A stretch of 64,000 nt of DNA from Ampelocalamus luodianensis (taxonomy: Eukaryota > Streptophyta > Magnoliopsida > Poales > Poaceae), in NCBI GenBank assembly GCA_036346255.1, contig CM070628.1, forward strand, positions 13,097,840-13,161,839, given 5' to 3'. Below, piece after piece: positions 22,384-33,720 of the stretch. Made by a program: the position numbers and the translations under genes. The notes under the pieces were generated by a model. The model ran no database searches and had not been told where the DNA came from. It was given only the letters and a program-made list of their open reading frames with translations. How positions within the stretch are numbered: position 1 is the stretch's first letter; each line of letters begins with the position of its first letter.

Positions 22384-23944
22384 CTACTCTGATGAAGGAG
22401 ATCTGATTTGCATATCCTCTAGGACCTTCTTGCCGATCGGCTGTACTTCTTCGATCAGTTGTGCTGCCTCCGCTTAGGGCAGTTGAAGTCAGCTTCGACT
22501 GGGTGGAGACTAAGACTACGGTTATGAGCCTTAAGTTTTGCAAGAGCAAAACTTATTGCACTTTAGACCGCTTGTCTTATCGAGTCGGCTTGGTTGGTCT
22601 TCAGAGTTGTTATCAACTCCTAGAGAGTTCTGACTTGCTGTCCAATAGTGCTTGTATGCCCGACCATGGTGTCTTCAAGAGGAGTGACCTCCTTAGCACC
22701 GAGTCCACCAAGCATATTGTTAAGAAGAGAAATGTTGTCTTAAAGGTTAATCTTCGTAGCCTTCATTTCCTCCTAACTGCGAGTTGAAGTTTCCTAAAGT
22801 CATTTTATTTCGACTGCTTGCTCTGAAAAATAGAACACAACCAGTTAGAAAAACACTTCTTAAAGAGTAGTAAATAAAACTAGTCGTAGGTAAAGAATTC
22901 TTACCTACTAAGAGAGAGTCAAGCTTCTTAATTTCATCATCGCCAGAGGCATCATCCTTTGCACACTGCTCCTCCCATGTCTTTATGCTCTTGTCCTTTT
23001 CTTTAGAGATACGGGTAAGCTCGTTGATGACCAAGGTCTTCAAATCGACCATGGTTTTAAGCTTGCCCATATAAACCACTTTTTCTAAAAAAGAAAAAGA
23101 GTTGAAGAAAGAAAAGAAAGTTGTCGAAATGAATAATGTTAAGTGAAATACTTACAGTTTATTTTATTATGTAGCTCACAAGCTGCAAAATTTGCCTCCT
23201 GAAGGTTCTTCAGCAGGTCCTTTTTTTCATCATTTAGCCTTTGTGTCTCGGCTTTTTCATAGTCGAGTGTATCGGCCAAGGTTCTTTCGTCGCTTTTAAA
23301 CCAACAAAGGTTAAAGTAGACATGAGTACTGAATGAGTGGTCAAAACAAAAAAGACTACTCGTGACAGTAACTTACCATCTCACTGCTTGTTCGCAGAGT
23401 TCAGCGTTTTGCTTTCTTAGCAACACCAGTTGCTCAAGAGCTCTTTGGACAAAGAAATACATTGAGAAAAAGGAAAACTCAAACATATCAATATTTGGTA
23501 TCGAGTACTTACATCGATGGCTGACCATCTCGGAGTCCTCCAGTTTATGCAACTCATCAACTTTGTCCCACCATATTCCTTGAAGACACTCGTCGTCAAA
23601 GATATGTCCCCAGTTTAGAATATCCTTAGGATATGGAACTCGGTCACGAGACCTGAACAAAGAGGACCCGACAGTCAGTGGTCCAAGCAAATCGAGGAAG
23701 AGGTCGAAAGAGTCTTCTACGCCTTCTTCTTCGTTGTTGATAGAAGACGTGGCTCCACCTTGAGGACCCAAAGGAGCATCCTCCATGACCTCCTTCTCGG
23801 CACAATGGTCAGAGCTCCCTGCTCCTACTTGACCGATTGCTCCTGGTGATCGTAGGACCAAGTCCCTTGTCTGATTATTGAGATACTCAATAATCGACTC
23901 GATCAAAATTGCGTCCTGGTCTTCCGCTGTCTTCGCCTCCTCCT
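22384..23944 (-). pseudogene. Antisense extra ORF of Tat element, 3' (C-terminal) half
   Basis: Minus-strand coding blocks are separated by introns or damage. They include EAKTAEDQDAILIESIIEYL, VPYPKDILNWGHIFDDE, LEQLVLLRKQNAELCEQ, VINELTRISKEKDKSI and a last block ending KKVLEDMQIRSPSSE with stop at 22384-22386. Heptad-like spacing suggests coiled coil. This is the C-terminal half of a gene whose N-terminal half is at 34371-36342, the two being split by a solo LTR. Read across the empty site (removing the LTR and one ctcct), the frame stays open, which supports one former gene. Confidence 0.75.
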
Positions 23945-24779
23945 TGTTGGTGATATACTCTAGAAGCAATTATAGAGATGATTGTATCACGTCTATGTTT
24001 ATGAGTTATAGAATAAATATTATTATGTTCCTTGAATGAATTATCATTTATAAAGATTAACAAGTATGTGACTTGTTGGTGAAGCTCTTTAACTTATATG
24101 ATGTCATTCTAAATGTATCCCTGGTCTGATGGTACTAGTTAGAACACTAGTGATTTATCGACCAACACATGTATTGATTGTGTAATATCCCGTTTAAAAA
24201 TAAAACAAATAAGTGATTAGTACTGAAATTAAATAGAATTAGAAAAGAAAAATTCAGAAGTTAGAAAGAGTATTAGAACTCGGGCCTTCGGCCCATAGCT
24301 TTTTGGCCCAACCGAGGAACCACTTAAAAGGGGGAGGAAAACCTAGCCCTACATTGTAGTGGAGTATCTGTAGCACGACGCTACAGAGCCGCCACACCTG
24401 TAGCACCTCCTCCCATGGCAGCCCCTCCCCGCCCTGGCAGCTCCTCCACCGGCGCCTCCCTGTGCACGACTCTCCCCGGTGCATGACTCCCCGCCGCCGG
24501 CCATGGGAGGAGGAAGGAGGTGAGTAGAGGAGGCCGTCTTGGGGGGTGGAGATCGTCGTCGCTCACGTCGTTCGTCAAGGGTAACCGCTGTCCCATCGTC
24601 TAGATGTTTAATTGTTGTTTTTCTAGCAATGTCGGGTTTAGATCGCGTTCTGTCCAGATTTGTGCGTGGCTGTTTTCGTATCCTTAGAAGCAGAATCTGG
24701 AGACCCCATCTCCTAGAGATATGTGGGGTTTGTTCTTAGGTTTAAGTGGCCGCCAAGAACGCCCAAATCCGATTAACGG

Positions 24780-25400
24780 TTAGAAAGTTATGATTTGTTT
24801 AGTGCTGCTGTCCCAAAATCCTGACGAGAATCTGCAGTTAACTTGTTAATTAAGTAAGAATTTGATAAGTGCCGAATTGGAACTTGGGATCTCCTAGAGA
24901 GTTGTAGGATATCTCGTTATCTTTCATTGCCAACAAGAATCACGTCATTTGGACCTCTGTAGCAAAAGTTATGATTTTATTCTTATTGGGTCTATGTTGT
25001 GGAATGGTTGCTGGTCTGACAGGTTTTAGTGTTTCGACCTAAGCGTATATTTAGAGGACAAATCAGAGGGTCTCGCCATAACGAAAAATGTAGATAATCA
25101 TTCCAGATTTCAGGAAAAGTAAAGATCATGAAATTCGGATGAATGTATAGAAATTTATGATAGTTTTATTGTTGCTGTCCAGAGACCCGACGCAAAAATT
25201 GATGCTTTGTTGAATGGCTTGGTAGGGCTAGTAAAGGGCCGAATCAGAGAACCTCACCAACTAGGTTTAGAAGGGAATTCAATAACCTTTTCAGAATGTC
25301 CAAGATCACTTCATTTGGATTTCTGTACAAGAAGTTATGATTTTTCGAAGAAGGGGCTGTTCTCTGGAAAGGAAATCGGCACCGATAATAGAGTCGGGAT
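24780..25400 (+). repeat. Degenerate ~183-bp tandem repeat in LTR
   Basis: The word agttatga (or atttatga) recurs at about 24786, 24967, 25153 and 25333, intervals 181, 186 and 180 bp. In several units it is followed by GCTGTCC and a GACG word. The same phrases recur in the related LTR at about 52348, 52533, 52714 and 52905. Confidence 0.75.
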
Positions 25401-25933
25401 CGCGTCGAGTGGACGATGAGTTCATTTGTGATTACATTTTTGTTATTAGACCTACATGGTAGCCTTAGCATGTCTCATTTTTATGTCCAGTGTGGGTTTG
25501 GCTCCGGAGCAGTACCTTATCCTCGACATCCACCTTCGCACGGTTGAGGCAAGTACAATTTTAGTAGACAGATGTTGAATGAGTGTTGAATTGATTGTTT
25601 GTGGTGAATGTCGCTGTTTAGTTAGTTTGAGTATGGAAGTGGCTTATATATGATCCTGTTACTGAAATGCATCTCTATGATGAAGTATGCTTATGAATGT
25701 TTTTGTTACCTGTATTGCAAGTGCATTGTTTGATTCGTGGTTGTGATTGATTGGTCATGTTTGAGTGTTTTTTTGATATGTGATAGCATAATGAGATTGT
25801 TGGCATGTTGTTGGTTTAAGATTTGTGGATGCTTCAAATATGTTTATGCTCTATTGTCGTATGATGCTATCGTCTTGTGGTAGTTTGATGATGATTAAAT
25901 GATGAGCATGTGCATATTGAGATCATGTTGAGG

Positions 25934-26133
25934 CTTGGTCACGTGGTGACCAAGTATGTTTTCCTTTGAGATCTCTGTCATGAAGGTGACAGGCCCGAGA
26001 TCCCCACACTCGTGGAGTGTGGGCTTGAGGTCCCCAATACTTGCGGAGTATTGGGCAATTGGTCCCTGTGCGTGCGCGCACAGGCATGGGTATGCGGCGA
26101 CGGTTGCATACTTTGCATTACCGGTGTAATGCA
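25934..26133 (+). repeat. Array of six perfect hairpins in LTR
   Basis: Six short perfect stems follow one another. They are CTTGGTCAC with GTGACCAAG (25934-25954), CTGTCA with TGACAG (25975-25992), CCCACACTC with GAGTGTGGG (26003-26023), CCCAATACT with AGTATTGGG (26033-26055), CCTGTGCG with CGCACAGG (26065-26084) and TGCATTAC with GTAATGCA (26114-26133). Loops are 3-6 bases. The array recurs at 32281-32480 in the other LTR. Confidence 0.93.
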
Positions 26134-26334
26134 TAAAGAAAGATAAAGAGAAAGGATCCTTGAGCATTGCATTTGCATGTGAGATGTATTATTGTTGATC
26201 TCCTATATGTATGGATGCTGATGTTATAGCTTTTATTCTGTACTTGCTGAGTCTGTGGACTCACTCTTGCTTTTAATGTTGTCTTAGGTACCCGATCCAA
26301 GAACGACATGCATGGGGGAAAATAGAGTGATAGT

Positions 26335-26356
26335 CACACACACACACACACACACA
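26335..26356. repeat. (CA)n microsatellite
   Basis: Eleven CA units. The sister LTR has a shorter run near 32676. Confidence 0.95.
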
Positions 26357-26705
26357 TCATGAACCAAATAAAGATGAATTAAACTTCAGACCATGTTTCT
26401 TAGTGTTGGGCGAATTGCTCAAAGGTTATTATGTTATGTTTCATGCAATGGATTAAGTGTAATAATTATGAGTAGTGGAACTTTATACTTCTCTAGTTTT
26501 GTTAGTCACTTAGCATGATTTGATTATTTATTGTGGATTAGAGTTGATGATTTACTTATTTATGATTTACATGTCTATTGGAATCCCCTTTGTAACTGTT
26601 TTTACAAGGGAGGTTCCGCCGAAATTTATTAGCAATTGCCTTGGTTAGTGTTATTTAATGTTAGTTCAGTAGCATTCCAGGCTCATGGCGGGCTAGGGTG
26701 TTACA

Positions 26706-26725
26706 GTTTGGAATCGAGCGGGCTT
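26706..26725 (+). other. Degraded PBS of LARD-like element
   Basis: GTTTGGAATCGAGCGGGCTT follows the 5' LTR. It resembles TGGTATCAGAGC with one substitution and one deletion, so it is probably a decayed initiator-Met primer site. Confidence 0.55.
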
Positions 26726-29700
26726 TAGGTCCGTGGTAGTTGAAATATTAAATTGACACACTGTGCACAGTAGGTGGGTTGGGTTTTTGCAATGCATATA
26801 CGCTTCCGTTATGTTGTATTGTTGATCTCTGTTATGATCAGATATATCTATAGTATTATACCAAGGTTATTAGGTGTGGGGATAACCCATGTTGAGAGAT
26901 TGGGGTCGTGGTTGTGGCACTGGGCTTTACCAGGCTACACTACCGTTCATAGTAGGGTAATAGTGAGTATCTTTGGAGAGGTTGTTCTCTTTCCTAATTT
27001 TGATTTGGTCTACTCTGGTTCAATCGTGCTTGATGAATTTCTCTTGGATTAGTAGTTCCTTAGGTTGATGCGTTTCCACCGATTTAATTTGACCCTTTAA
27101 AGCAAGCCTTGTTCTTCCAACTGTTGAGCCGCTTGCGCTGATGGGTTTCAATTGGTTTATAATTGTTTTATAGAGCAAATGTTGTCTTTTCGACACTTGA
27201 GCTATTCTTGCTATTTGTGAATGTCGTCATTGGAAATTTTGTTCCTTATTATGAGAGTTCTACCTTCTTGTTGGCACACTTGACCCATTTATTCGCTTGG
27301 CATTGCGGGTAATGAAAGTTTTTTGTTGCAAGTTCCTTAACTCGTGAAACCTTTGGCTTATGTATTTCTCTTGGATTATTTCGAGTGATTAAGTTCTATG
27401 GCTCTTTTCCTATAAAAAAAGTTAAAACTCATTATGTGTCTTGTTGTGATTAAATGGGAGGTGGTAATCATCTAGATTAATTGTTATAGCATAAATTATC
27501 AAGAAGGGACATTTGCGTGGAGCATAATTGGTTTTAACCTGAGCTTGGTAATTGAAGTTGATTAAGTGGATCTTTGTCTTTTAGTAGTTCTTGATGAACT
27601 GTGAGTAAAGATATGCTTACACCTACTAGGAATCCGAGATTTATTAAAAAAATGTGAGGTATTGATGATCTTACATAATCACAAGATTGAAACCTACGTA
27701 TATCGGATTAGAGGAATGTTGAGGTAGTACTCTGAAAACCGGTGATTAAAGGAGATGGTGTTATTAAATCTTTAGTTAAACCCTAAGTATATAGTGGAAT
27801 GTTGACTTTGTGTTCATAAATGGATAGGTGATGGTAAATGCAGAGGGCCCTATGAGCATACGTGATGAATACCATTGTCGATTGTTAGTGATAGATGAAG
27901 TGTGTGTTGAGCAGCACTAATAGTTGGATGGATAAATGATAAGTGATATCTGAAATCGTGTTTTGCTGAAATTGTTATTTGATAAGCATGATGTTGTTGA
28001 AAGAGGTTTATTTTAACCGTATGGGTTGTATTTCTTTTGGAGAGGTTGAAGATGGGATCAGAGGCTCGGATGACTTTCACTAAGAGTGTATTATTTCGTT
28101 GTTAGTGTGATTGTCAATAAGGGATTATGAAGATAATAGTGAATATTTTGTATGAAGGGATTGGATCGCTTGCCTGACACGGATTAGGTGAAAAGGTTTC
28201 TAGTTTTGGGTCTGGGATCTTTCAGACCTCATGTTGATATGGTAACTGAATTTGTTTTGAGCAACATGAAATGTTGAGAGGTTTTTTTTTAGCTCCCTAG
28301 TGATCTGTATGATGTGGTCTTCAAATCTCTTCTTGGTGGAGTTGGCATGGTGACGCTGTACCCAAAGGAAGTTGCTTTCTTTGTTAAAGGAAAAATGGAG
28401 TCAAGTTTTGTAACTTGCTGGTTATTGAAGTTTGTTTAAAGATTTTGATCTTACTCATAAGAGTTTTTCCCGAATCTCAAAAGCAAAGTTTTATTTCCGT
28501 TTGAGGCTTGTTATTCTCTGCTTGTGGGACGTGTGCCCTCAATTATGATTTTATCGATTTATTCTCTAGATCATTGTTATTTGATTGTCTCTCTTGATCT
28601 TCTAATTACTGTAAGTGGTAACGTTTTCCTTCGCGCTGAAATTTATTTCTATTTGCCTCTTCTTCTAAGAAAGGGTTAATCGAACTAAGTTGCAAAGTAT
28701 CTTCGGATGTGATCTGGCAATGAAATAGTGGTGGTCTAGTGGATGACCTATGAACCTTTGGGAGAGGCATTGAGTAATAAATTGGTTTATTGAACCTTAG
28801 AGAAGATTTGATTTAAATAGGGTGTTTGACTTTGGAGTTAACAGATTTCGTGGTCGCAACTAGGAGAACCTATAGCGAGATGTGGTCCAAGGTTGCGCAC
28901 AATGTGGCAGAACATTAGAGTTAGCAAGTATGGATAACTTGATCAAGAACATATTTATGTATGGATGTTAGTGATTGAGTATGTTTGAATCCTAGTCAAT
29001 TAGTTAGGGTTTTGTGAATGGGTATATTGTGGTCGAGTAGCCGCTTTTGCTTGGTGTGGGTTGGAGAAGGTCTAAGATTGATGAAACAAGTTAACTTGAG
29101 TGGTTACTTGATTGGTGACGAATGCTAACATTAATAACTAAGGTTATTGTTGAGTGTATGAAATTCGAGTCTTCAGATCTGAGGGTTACCTATCAAGAAT
29201 ACCGAAAATTTATTGTAAGAGTCTTAGAGGTTGAATTGGGTTTTACATTTTCACGCTAGCATCTTGGTTCCCGTGATTAGGTTCCAAGAGATATGGTGAA
29301 CTTTGATAGAATCTTTGGATGCACTAAATGAGCGTGAATGTGGTAAATTTCAAGTCGATTATCCCTAAAAGATTGAGATGACGTGATTGTGGTAAATCTA
29401 TATTGTGGTGTGTTGGGAACTATTTATCAAAGTAATTCCTTTGTGTAGAGAAGTTGATCAGAGTATGTTATTATGGGTTGGAAGAGTCTCTCTACATAGG
29501 CGTGGAATATGTGTTCACCTTGAGCATAGCTTTGAGGTTGCCAAACTAAAGGAAATGAATTAGTATGTTATGTGATGATTGGAATCTCATGGTTTAAGAG
29601 AAAATTGAAGTCTTACAAGAAAGTTTGAAAAAAAAGGGTATTATTCTCTGATAATGAAATGTTTCCCCGGTTTTTTATTTGAGCATAGTCTCTATGACTG

Positions 29701-30522
29701 GTGCCAAATATAAATTGGGAAGATTCTCCTTGGTTTGCCTGATTCTTTTTGGTTTAAAAAAAATGGTTATTTTGGTCATTTGAGTGATTTCGCCTCTCGC
29801 TATTGTGGTGTTTGCTGGCAACCTGCCAACTTGAAAGGTGGAAAAGTTTTCTTGATATATTTATTGATTTTGGATTGAGTTTTTCTAGTGGGAGATGGTT
29901 TTGAGTTGGATGCATTATGACAGCTTGGTTTTCCGTTGAGTTCTTCGGATAAGTGAGTTGGTAGGCGAGTTCTTTGTACGTCCCTTGTCAAAGGAGATGC
30001 TGCTTGCATAGGTAAAGTGATCAACTGAGAGTTGGAATTAGAGTTCCGTGTGTTTTTGTGCAGATGGTGTAATTCGGTACAAAAGGGAAGTTTAACCAAA
30101 GGTGTGTTGGATAGGTTCCGATAGTTACGGAGTTTTGTAGATTGGCGTATCGTTAGGACCATTTCGAGTACATGCGCGGAGTACGCAATGTCTTGTATAT
30201 TCTGGTGCTGAGTGAGTACATGAGAGGTCCAAGTTTGAGATTTTGTTAGAGTGTTGGCCAACAAATAAGAACCTACCTTTGAGTCCGTGTGTTGAGTGTA
30301 CCTGTAAAGGTCGAGACTAGTGTTGAGGTGTAAGAGGTTAGTATCCGTCAAGGCGATGTGATCCCATAAGTCCGAGAGGGAAGCAACTTGTGAATTGGAA
30401 TCTTGTATGAGCGAACAGAATACAGAGTTGTTTACTTCGAGTACGTGTTAATTGTGATTAATTTCAGCTGTGGTGTTCTTGCAAATAGAACGACAAGTAG
30501 AATTCGGGGTCGAATTCTGTTT
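26726..30522 (+). other. Internal non-coding region of LARD-like element
   Basis: 3.8 kb of T-rich DNA without a recognisable Gag, protease, RT, RNase H or integrase motif in any frame. The longest open stretch (29800-30351, minus, 183 codons) has no family features and I do not call it a gene. The last 700 bp resemble 51100-51640, so the region is shared by descent, not random insertion. Confidence 0.7.
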
Positions 30523-30535
30523 AAGGGGGGTAGAA
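30523..30535 (+). other. Polypurine tract of LARD-like element
   Basis: AAGGGGGGTAGAA directly precedes the 3' LTR. It is preceded by an imperfect palindrome GAATTCGGGGTCGAATTC (30500-30517) that is also present before the PPT at 51648. Confidence 0.85.
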
Positions 30536-33041
30536 TGTAATATCCCGTTTAAAAATAAAACAAATAAGTGATTAGTACTGAAATTAAATAGAATTAGAAA
30601 AGAAAAATTCGAAGTTAGAAAGAGTATTAGAACTCGGCCTTCGCCCATAGCTTTTGGCCCAACCGAGGAACCACTTAAAAGGGGGAGGAAAACCCTAGTC
30701 GACATTGTAGTGGAGTATCAGAGCACGACGCTACAGAGCCGCCGCACTGTAGCACCTCCTCCCATGGCAGCCCCTCCCCGCCCTGGCAGCTCCTCCACCG
30801 GCGCCTCCCTGTGCACGACTCTCCCCGGTGCACGACTCCCCGCCGCCGGCCATGGGAGGAGGAAGGAGGTGAGTAGAGGAGGCCGTCTTGGGGGTGGAGA
30901 TCGTCGCCGTCACGCTGCTCGTCAAGGGTAACCGCTGTCCCATCGTCTAGATGTTTAATTGTTGTTTTTCTAGCAATGTCGGGTTTAGATCGCGTTCTGT
31001 CCAGATTTGTGCGTGGCTGTTTTCGTATCCTTAGAAGCAGAATCTGGAGACCCCATCTCCTAGAGATATGTGGGGTTTGTTCTTAGGTTTAAGTGGCCGC
31101 CAAGAACGCCCAAATCCGATTAACGGTTAGAAAGTTATGATTTGTTTAGTGCTGCTGTCCCAAAATCCTGACGAGAATCTGCAGTTAACTTGTTAATTAA
31201 GTAAGAATTTGATAAGTGCCGAATTGGAACTTGGGATCTCCTAGAGAGTTGTAGGATATCTCGTTATCTTTCATTGCCGACAAGAATCACGTCATTTGGA
31301 CCTCTGTAGCAAAAGTTATGATTTTATTCTTATTGGGTCTATGTTGTGGAATGGTTGCTGGTGTGACAGGTTTTAGTGTTTCGACCTAAGCGTATATTTA
31401 GAGGACAAATCAGAGGGTCTCGCCATAACGAAAAATGTAGATAATCCTTCCAGCTTTCAGGAAAAGTAAAGATCATGAAATTCGGATGAATGTATAGAAA
31501 GTTATGATAGTTTTATTGTTGCTGTCCAGAGACCCGACGCAAAAATTGATGCTTTGTTGAATGGCTTGGTAGGGCTAGTAAAGGGCCGAATCAGAGAACC
31601 TCACCAACTAGGTTTAGAAGGGGAATTCAATAACCTTTTCAGAATGTCCAAGATCACTTCATTTGGATTTCTGTACAAGAAGTTATGATTTTTTGAAAGG
31701 GGCTGTTCTCTGAAAGGAAATCGCAGCCGATAATAGAGTCGGGATCGCGTCGAGTGGACGATGAGTTCATTTGTGATTACATTTTTGTTATTAGACCTAC
31801 ATGGTAGCATTAGCATGTCTCATTTTTATGTCCAGGTGTGGGTTTGGCTCCGGGAGCAGTACCTTATCCTCGACATCCACCTTCGCACGGTTGAGGCAAG
31901 TACAATTTTAGTAGACAGATGTTGAATGAGTGTTGAATTGATTGTTTGTGGTGAATGTCGCTGTTTAGTTAGTTTGAGTATGGAAGTGGCTCATATATGA
32001 TCCTGTTACTGAAATGCATCTCTATGATGAAGTATGCTTATGAATGTTTTTGTTACCTGTATTGCAAGTGCATTGTTTGATTCGTGGTTGTGATTGATTG
32101 GTCATGTTTGAGTGTTTTTTTGATATGTGATAGCATAATGAGATTGTTGGCATGTTGTTGGTTTAAGATTTGTGGATGCTTCAAATATGTTTATGCTCTA
32201 TTGTCGTATGATGCTATCGTCTTGTGGTAGTTTGATGATGATTAAATGATGAGCATGTGCATATTGAGATCATGTTGAGGCTTGGTCACGTGGTGACCAA
32301 GTATATTTTCCTTGAGATCCCTGTCATGAAGGTGACGGGCCGAGATCCCCACACTCGTGGAGTGTGGGCTTGAGGTCCCAATACTTGCGGAGTATTGGGC
32401 AATTGGTCCCTGTGCGTGCGCGCACGTGCATGGGTATTGGCGACGGTTGCATACTTTGCATTACGGTGTAATGCATAAAGAAAGATAAAGAGAAAGGATC
32501 CTTGAGCATTGCATTTGCATGTGAGATGTATTATTGTTGATCTCCTATATGTATGGATGCTGATGTTATAGCTTTTATTCAGACTTGCTGAGTCTGTGGA
32601 CTCACTCTTGCTTTTAATGTTGTCTTAGGTACCCGATCCAAGAACGACATGCATGGGGAAAATAGAGTGATAGTCACACACACACACACACATCATGAAC
32701 CAAATAAAGATGAATTAAACTTGGACCATGTTTCTTAGTGTTGGGCTTAATTGCTCAAAGGTTATTATGTTATGTTTCATGCAATGGATTAAGTGTAATA
32801 ATTATGAGTAGTGGAACTTTATACTTCTCTAGTTTTGTTAGTCACTTAGCATGATTTGATTATTTATTGTGGATTAGAGTTGATGATTTACTTATTTATG
32901 ATTTACATGTCTATTGGAATCCCCTTTGTAACTGTTTTTACAAGGGAGGTTCCGCCGAAATTTATTAGCAATTGCCTTGGTTAGTGTTATTTAATGTTAG
33001 TTCAGTAGCATTCCAGGCTCATGGCGGGCTAGGGTGTTACA
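30536..33041 (+). repeat. 3' LTR of LARD-like element
   Basis: Starts TGTAATATCCCG and ends GGTGTTACA, followed by target duplication gattg (33042-33046). Hairpin array at 32281-32480. It has the same order of features as the 5' LTR. Confidence 0.93.
32281..32480 (+). repeat. Hairpin array in the 3' LTR of the LARD-like element
   Basis: The first, third, fourth and last stems are as in the 5' LTR (32281-32301, 32348-32368, 32377-32399 and about 32456-32475). The second stem has one change that becomes a G-U pair in RNA (CCTGTCA with TGACGGG). The fifth is shorter (GTGCG with CGCAC). Confidence 0.88.
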
Positions 33042-33589
33042 GATTGATGATCATGTTTCACTAGTCATAGATACGGGGATATCGAATCAATAATGTGAAC
33101 ACATGTTAAAGAACATGGTGTTGGATCGACCCACCTTGAGACACTATTGACATTGTTATCATTTTATGTGTCATCAGTTGGTCTCAAGTAATAATGATGT
33201 ATAATCCTTAGACCTGATATTAGCATGGTTTCCTACGTGTGTAATCGTACACTTAGAGATTGCCAAACGCTACTCCATAACTTGGTAGTTATAAAGGTTG
33301 CTTTCGGGTATACCATGAAACATACGGAGGAATGTGACTGATCAGATATGTGATTTGCCACTCCTAACATACTAGGAGACATATCTCTAGACCCCTCGAT
33401 GTGGTCGAATAAAGAAAGTGCATGGCCATGCCACTAGTGGTCGAAGAGTCGACCACATGAAGTTATCCGTCACTTGATCGAGAAAGTATTGAACAGTCCA
33501 TGGATGGCAAATTATCTCACCTGGAGTTCAACCAGATATCATGGGGCAAAGGGAGAATACACAAGCCGGTCGTTCAGTTCAACTAAATA

Positions 33590-33720
33590 CAGACTAGTCA
33601 TATGGAGATACGTGCTAGTTGTACACTGGTCAAGCACAATCACTGACTGGTCGTAAGGAGTTACGAACTGATTATGACTAAATATAAACTAATCGTATAG
33701 AAATACGAGCTGATTGTAAG
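33590..33720 (+). repeat. TCGTA...TACGA palindromic units in copia-type LTR
   Basis: Three units are clear: agtcatatggagatacgtg, ctggtcgtaaggagttacga and ctaatcgtatagaaatacga. They sit in the region upstream of the TATA box. The reversed copy has similar units at about 49577-49745. Confidence 0.7.

Larger units (their letters stand above)
24181..26705 (+). repeat. 5' LTR of LARD-like element
   Basis: A GC-rich leader with cctcccatggcagcc (24410-24500) is followed by a degenerate repeat of about 183 bp (24700-25400), a hairpin array (25934-26133), a (CA)n run, and a tail ending GGGCTAGGGTGTTACA. It is very similar to 30536-33041. Many of the differences are single-base length changes in runs such as ggg/gg and ttttt/tttt. 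Confidence 0.93.
24181..33041 (+). mobile_element. Large non-coding LTR retrotransposon (LARD-like), 8.9 kb
   Basis: Two LTRs of about 2.5 kb (24181-26705 and 30536-33041), each starting TGTAATATCCCG and ending AGGGTGTTACA, flank 3.8 kb of internal DNA. The target duplication is gattg at 24176-24180 and 33042-33046. The internal part has a degraded iMet PBS at its start and a clear PPT at its end, but I can find no gag or pol motif on either strand. It would therefore have depended on another element's proteins. Related DNA (internal end plus LTR) is at 50036-54071, and a solo LTR at 54376-56590. Confidence 0.93.

Noticed and set aside
23373..23969. Separate host gene on the minus strand
   Set aside because: It joins in frame with 34371-36342 once the inserted LTR is removed, and lies between the RT fragment and PPT of a Tat-type element, so it belongs to that element.
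29800..30351. 183-codon minus-strand frame inside the LARD-like element
   Set aside because: No family features, low-complexity N/T/S-rich content, and it runs antisense over DNA that in the related copy (51100-51640) is not open.
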